A program made the position numbers and the translations under genes. Of a DNA stretch of 6,280 nt, positions 5,335-6,280 are shown piece by piece (position 1 is the stretch's first letter; each line of letters starts with the position of its first letter). The notes below the pieces were generated by a model, which worked only from the letters and a program-made list of their open reading frames with translations, searched no databases and was not told the origin of the DNA. Source of the DNA: Mageeibacillus sp. UBA5442 (lineage in GTDB: Bacteria > Bacillota > Clostridia > Saccharofermentanales > DTU023); NCBI GenBank assembly GCA_002427475.1, contig DIRG01000092.1, positions 1 through 6,280 on the forward strand, written 5' to 3'.

Positions 5335-6280
5335 ATGACAAAAACATTTAAAGGTAAAAACCTAATCCGCACCATCTTCCTATTTGTAGTAATACTATCT
5401 CTGGCCATCGCCAGCATCGCCTGTGACACACAAGAAGAGCCCGAGCCTAATGGTACTGATCCTCAGGTAGAGACTCCTGATAATACAGATGAACCCGAAC
5501 CGGAGACACCTAGCGACGGTCTTGAAATTCATGTGTACACCAGAGACTCAGCTTCCGGAACACGTGAAGGCTTCGAATCTGTTATCGGTTTTGGAGGCGA
5601 ACTAACTGACTTAGCTAGTGAAGTAGCTTCTAACGGTGAGATGGCCAACCAGGTCGGTAACGACAAATCTGGCGTAGGCTATGTTTCTCTCGTAACCAAT
5701 TTCGAAGAAAATAATCTGAAGCCACTAGCTTACAATGGCGTTGCTCCTTCAGTTGAAGCGACAGTGAATGAAGAATACACACTTTCACGTCCCTTCGCCT
5801 ATACCACTCGCGCCCCTGGCGACTATGAGAGTGATGATCAAGAAGCTATCGTGAAAGCTTTCGTTGCTTTCTTAACCGAATCCACAGAAGGTCTTGAAGC
5901 AGTAGCTGACGCCGGCGGCATCGTTGACGTCGAATCTGGAAAACCCTGGGACGAAGTTAAAGCAGATCATCCGATCGTTGATCAAGACAATAGTCATTTA
6001 ACCATCAAAACCGGCGGCTCTACTTCAGTTGAAAAAGCTGTCCAAGCCGCACTAGAAACCTTCCAAGTACACGCAGGTAACGTTCAGTTCTCGCTAGACC
6101 AAACCGGTTCCAGTGACGGACACGCTCGTGTGCTCGGAGAAGAAAAAGACGGTCCGAATGCTTCTGATATCGGCTTTGCCTCCAGAAACTTCAAGGACAC
6201 TGAAGACGTTACCGACGCAATCTACTCAGGCACCTTCTGCCAAGACGCTATCGTTGTAGTTGTCAATGCAGATAACGACT
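5335..6280 (+). CDS. PstS-like phosphate-binding lipoprotein, permuted domain order (partial, C-terminus missing)
   Basis: The frame is open to the right edge, giving 315 residues. An N-terminal positively charged segment and hydrophobic core (about 10-29) end in ASIAC with lipobox Cys30, so it is a predicted membrane-anchored lipoprotein. Residues 31-62 are an acidic Pro/Glu/Thr/Asp-rich linker. Then come VYTRDSASGTREGF (67-80), the SGTR-type phosphate-binding loop of PstS; SGVGYVSL (112-119); LKPLAYNGVAPS (128-139); and YTLSRPFAYTTR (148-159). After this follow TIKTGGSTSVEKAVQAALETF (223-243), TGSSDGHARV (257-266) and SDIGFASRNFKD (277-288), which in canonical PstS make up the first half. 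It would capture phosphate for a PstCAB ABC importer; those genes are expected downstream but not seen. AAAGGA (5323-5328) lies six bases before the ATG. PhoP-box repeats upstream support the assignment. A different small oxyanion ligand remains possible. Confidence 0.82.
   Translation, partial: MTKTFKGKNLIRTIFLFVVILSLAIASIACDTQEEPEPNGTDPQVETPDNTDEPEPETPSDGLEIHVYTRDSASGTREGFESVIGFGGELTDLASEVASNGEMANQVGNDKSGVGYVSLVTNFEENNLKPLAYNGVAPSVEATVNEEYTLSRPFAYTTRAPGDYESDDQEAIVKAFVAFLTESTEGLEAVADAGGIVDVESGKPWDEVKADHPIVDQDNSHLTIKTGGSTSVEKAVQAALETFQVHAGNVQFSLDQTGSSDGHARVLGEEKDGPNASDIGFASRNFKDTEDVTDAIYSGTFCQDAIVVVVNADND

Noticed and set aside
1..6280. CRISPR arrays, insertion sequences, integrases or toxin-antitoxin modules
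   Set aside because: No regularly spaced repeats, terminal inverted repeats, transposase or integrase motifs, or small paired genes were seen on either strand.

Overview
The window looks like a chromosomal segment of an anaerobic, Clostridia-like member of the Bacillota. The evidence is an Rnf (ferredoxin:NAD+ oxidoreductase) operon in the order C-D-G-E, strong GGAGG ribosome-binding sites, Bacillus-type PhoP half-sites (TTAACA-N5-TTAACA), a tRNA gene with encoded CCA, and a lipoprotein phosphate-binding protein. The phylum is an inference; nothing here fixes a genus.

Left part, minus strand (3117 down to 1): rnfC, rnfD, rnfG and the first 39 codons of rnfE, tightly packed as one operon. rnfC carries the NADH/FMN region and two [4Fe-4S] clusters. 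rnfD and rnfG each show a covalent-FMN threonine motif. rnfE is an integral membrane subunit cut by the window edge; rnfA and rnfB would be expected beyond it. Together they would couple electron flow between reduced ferredoxin and NAD+ to Na+ or H+ movement across the membrane.

Centre, plus strand: a complete MATE-family multidrug/cation antiporter (3438-4793) is transcribed divergently from rnfC across about 320 bp. Its leader holds a perfect 8-bp inverted repeat followed by TTTTTT, and a six-codon open frame that overlaps its GTG start. A tRNA-Thr(UGU) gene follows at 4930-5005, with its own promoter and a strong intrinsic terminator.

Right part: a roughly 285-bp intergenic region (5050-5334) contains what looks like a decayed tRNA-Lys(UUU) on the minus strand and two separate PhoP-box-like direct repeats with an 11-bp period. 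It leads into a PstS-like phosphate-binding lipoprotein gene that runs off the window. Its two half-domains appear in swapped order relative to canonical PstS. The boxes and the gene product agree with each other and suggest a phosphate-starvation locus whose transporter genes lie beyond the right edge.

I see no CRISPR array, insertion sequence or intact mobile element. The least ordinary signals are the tRNA-Lys remnant, the permuted PstS with its paired Pho boxes, and the hairpin leader of the MATE gene.
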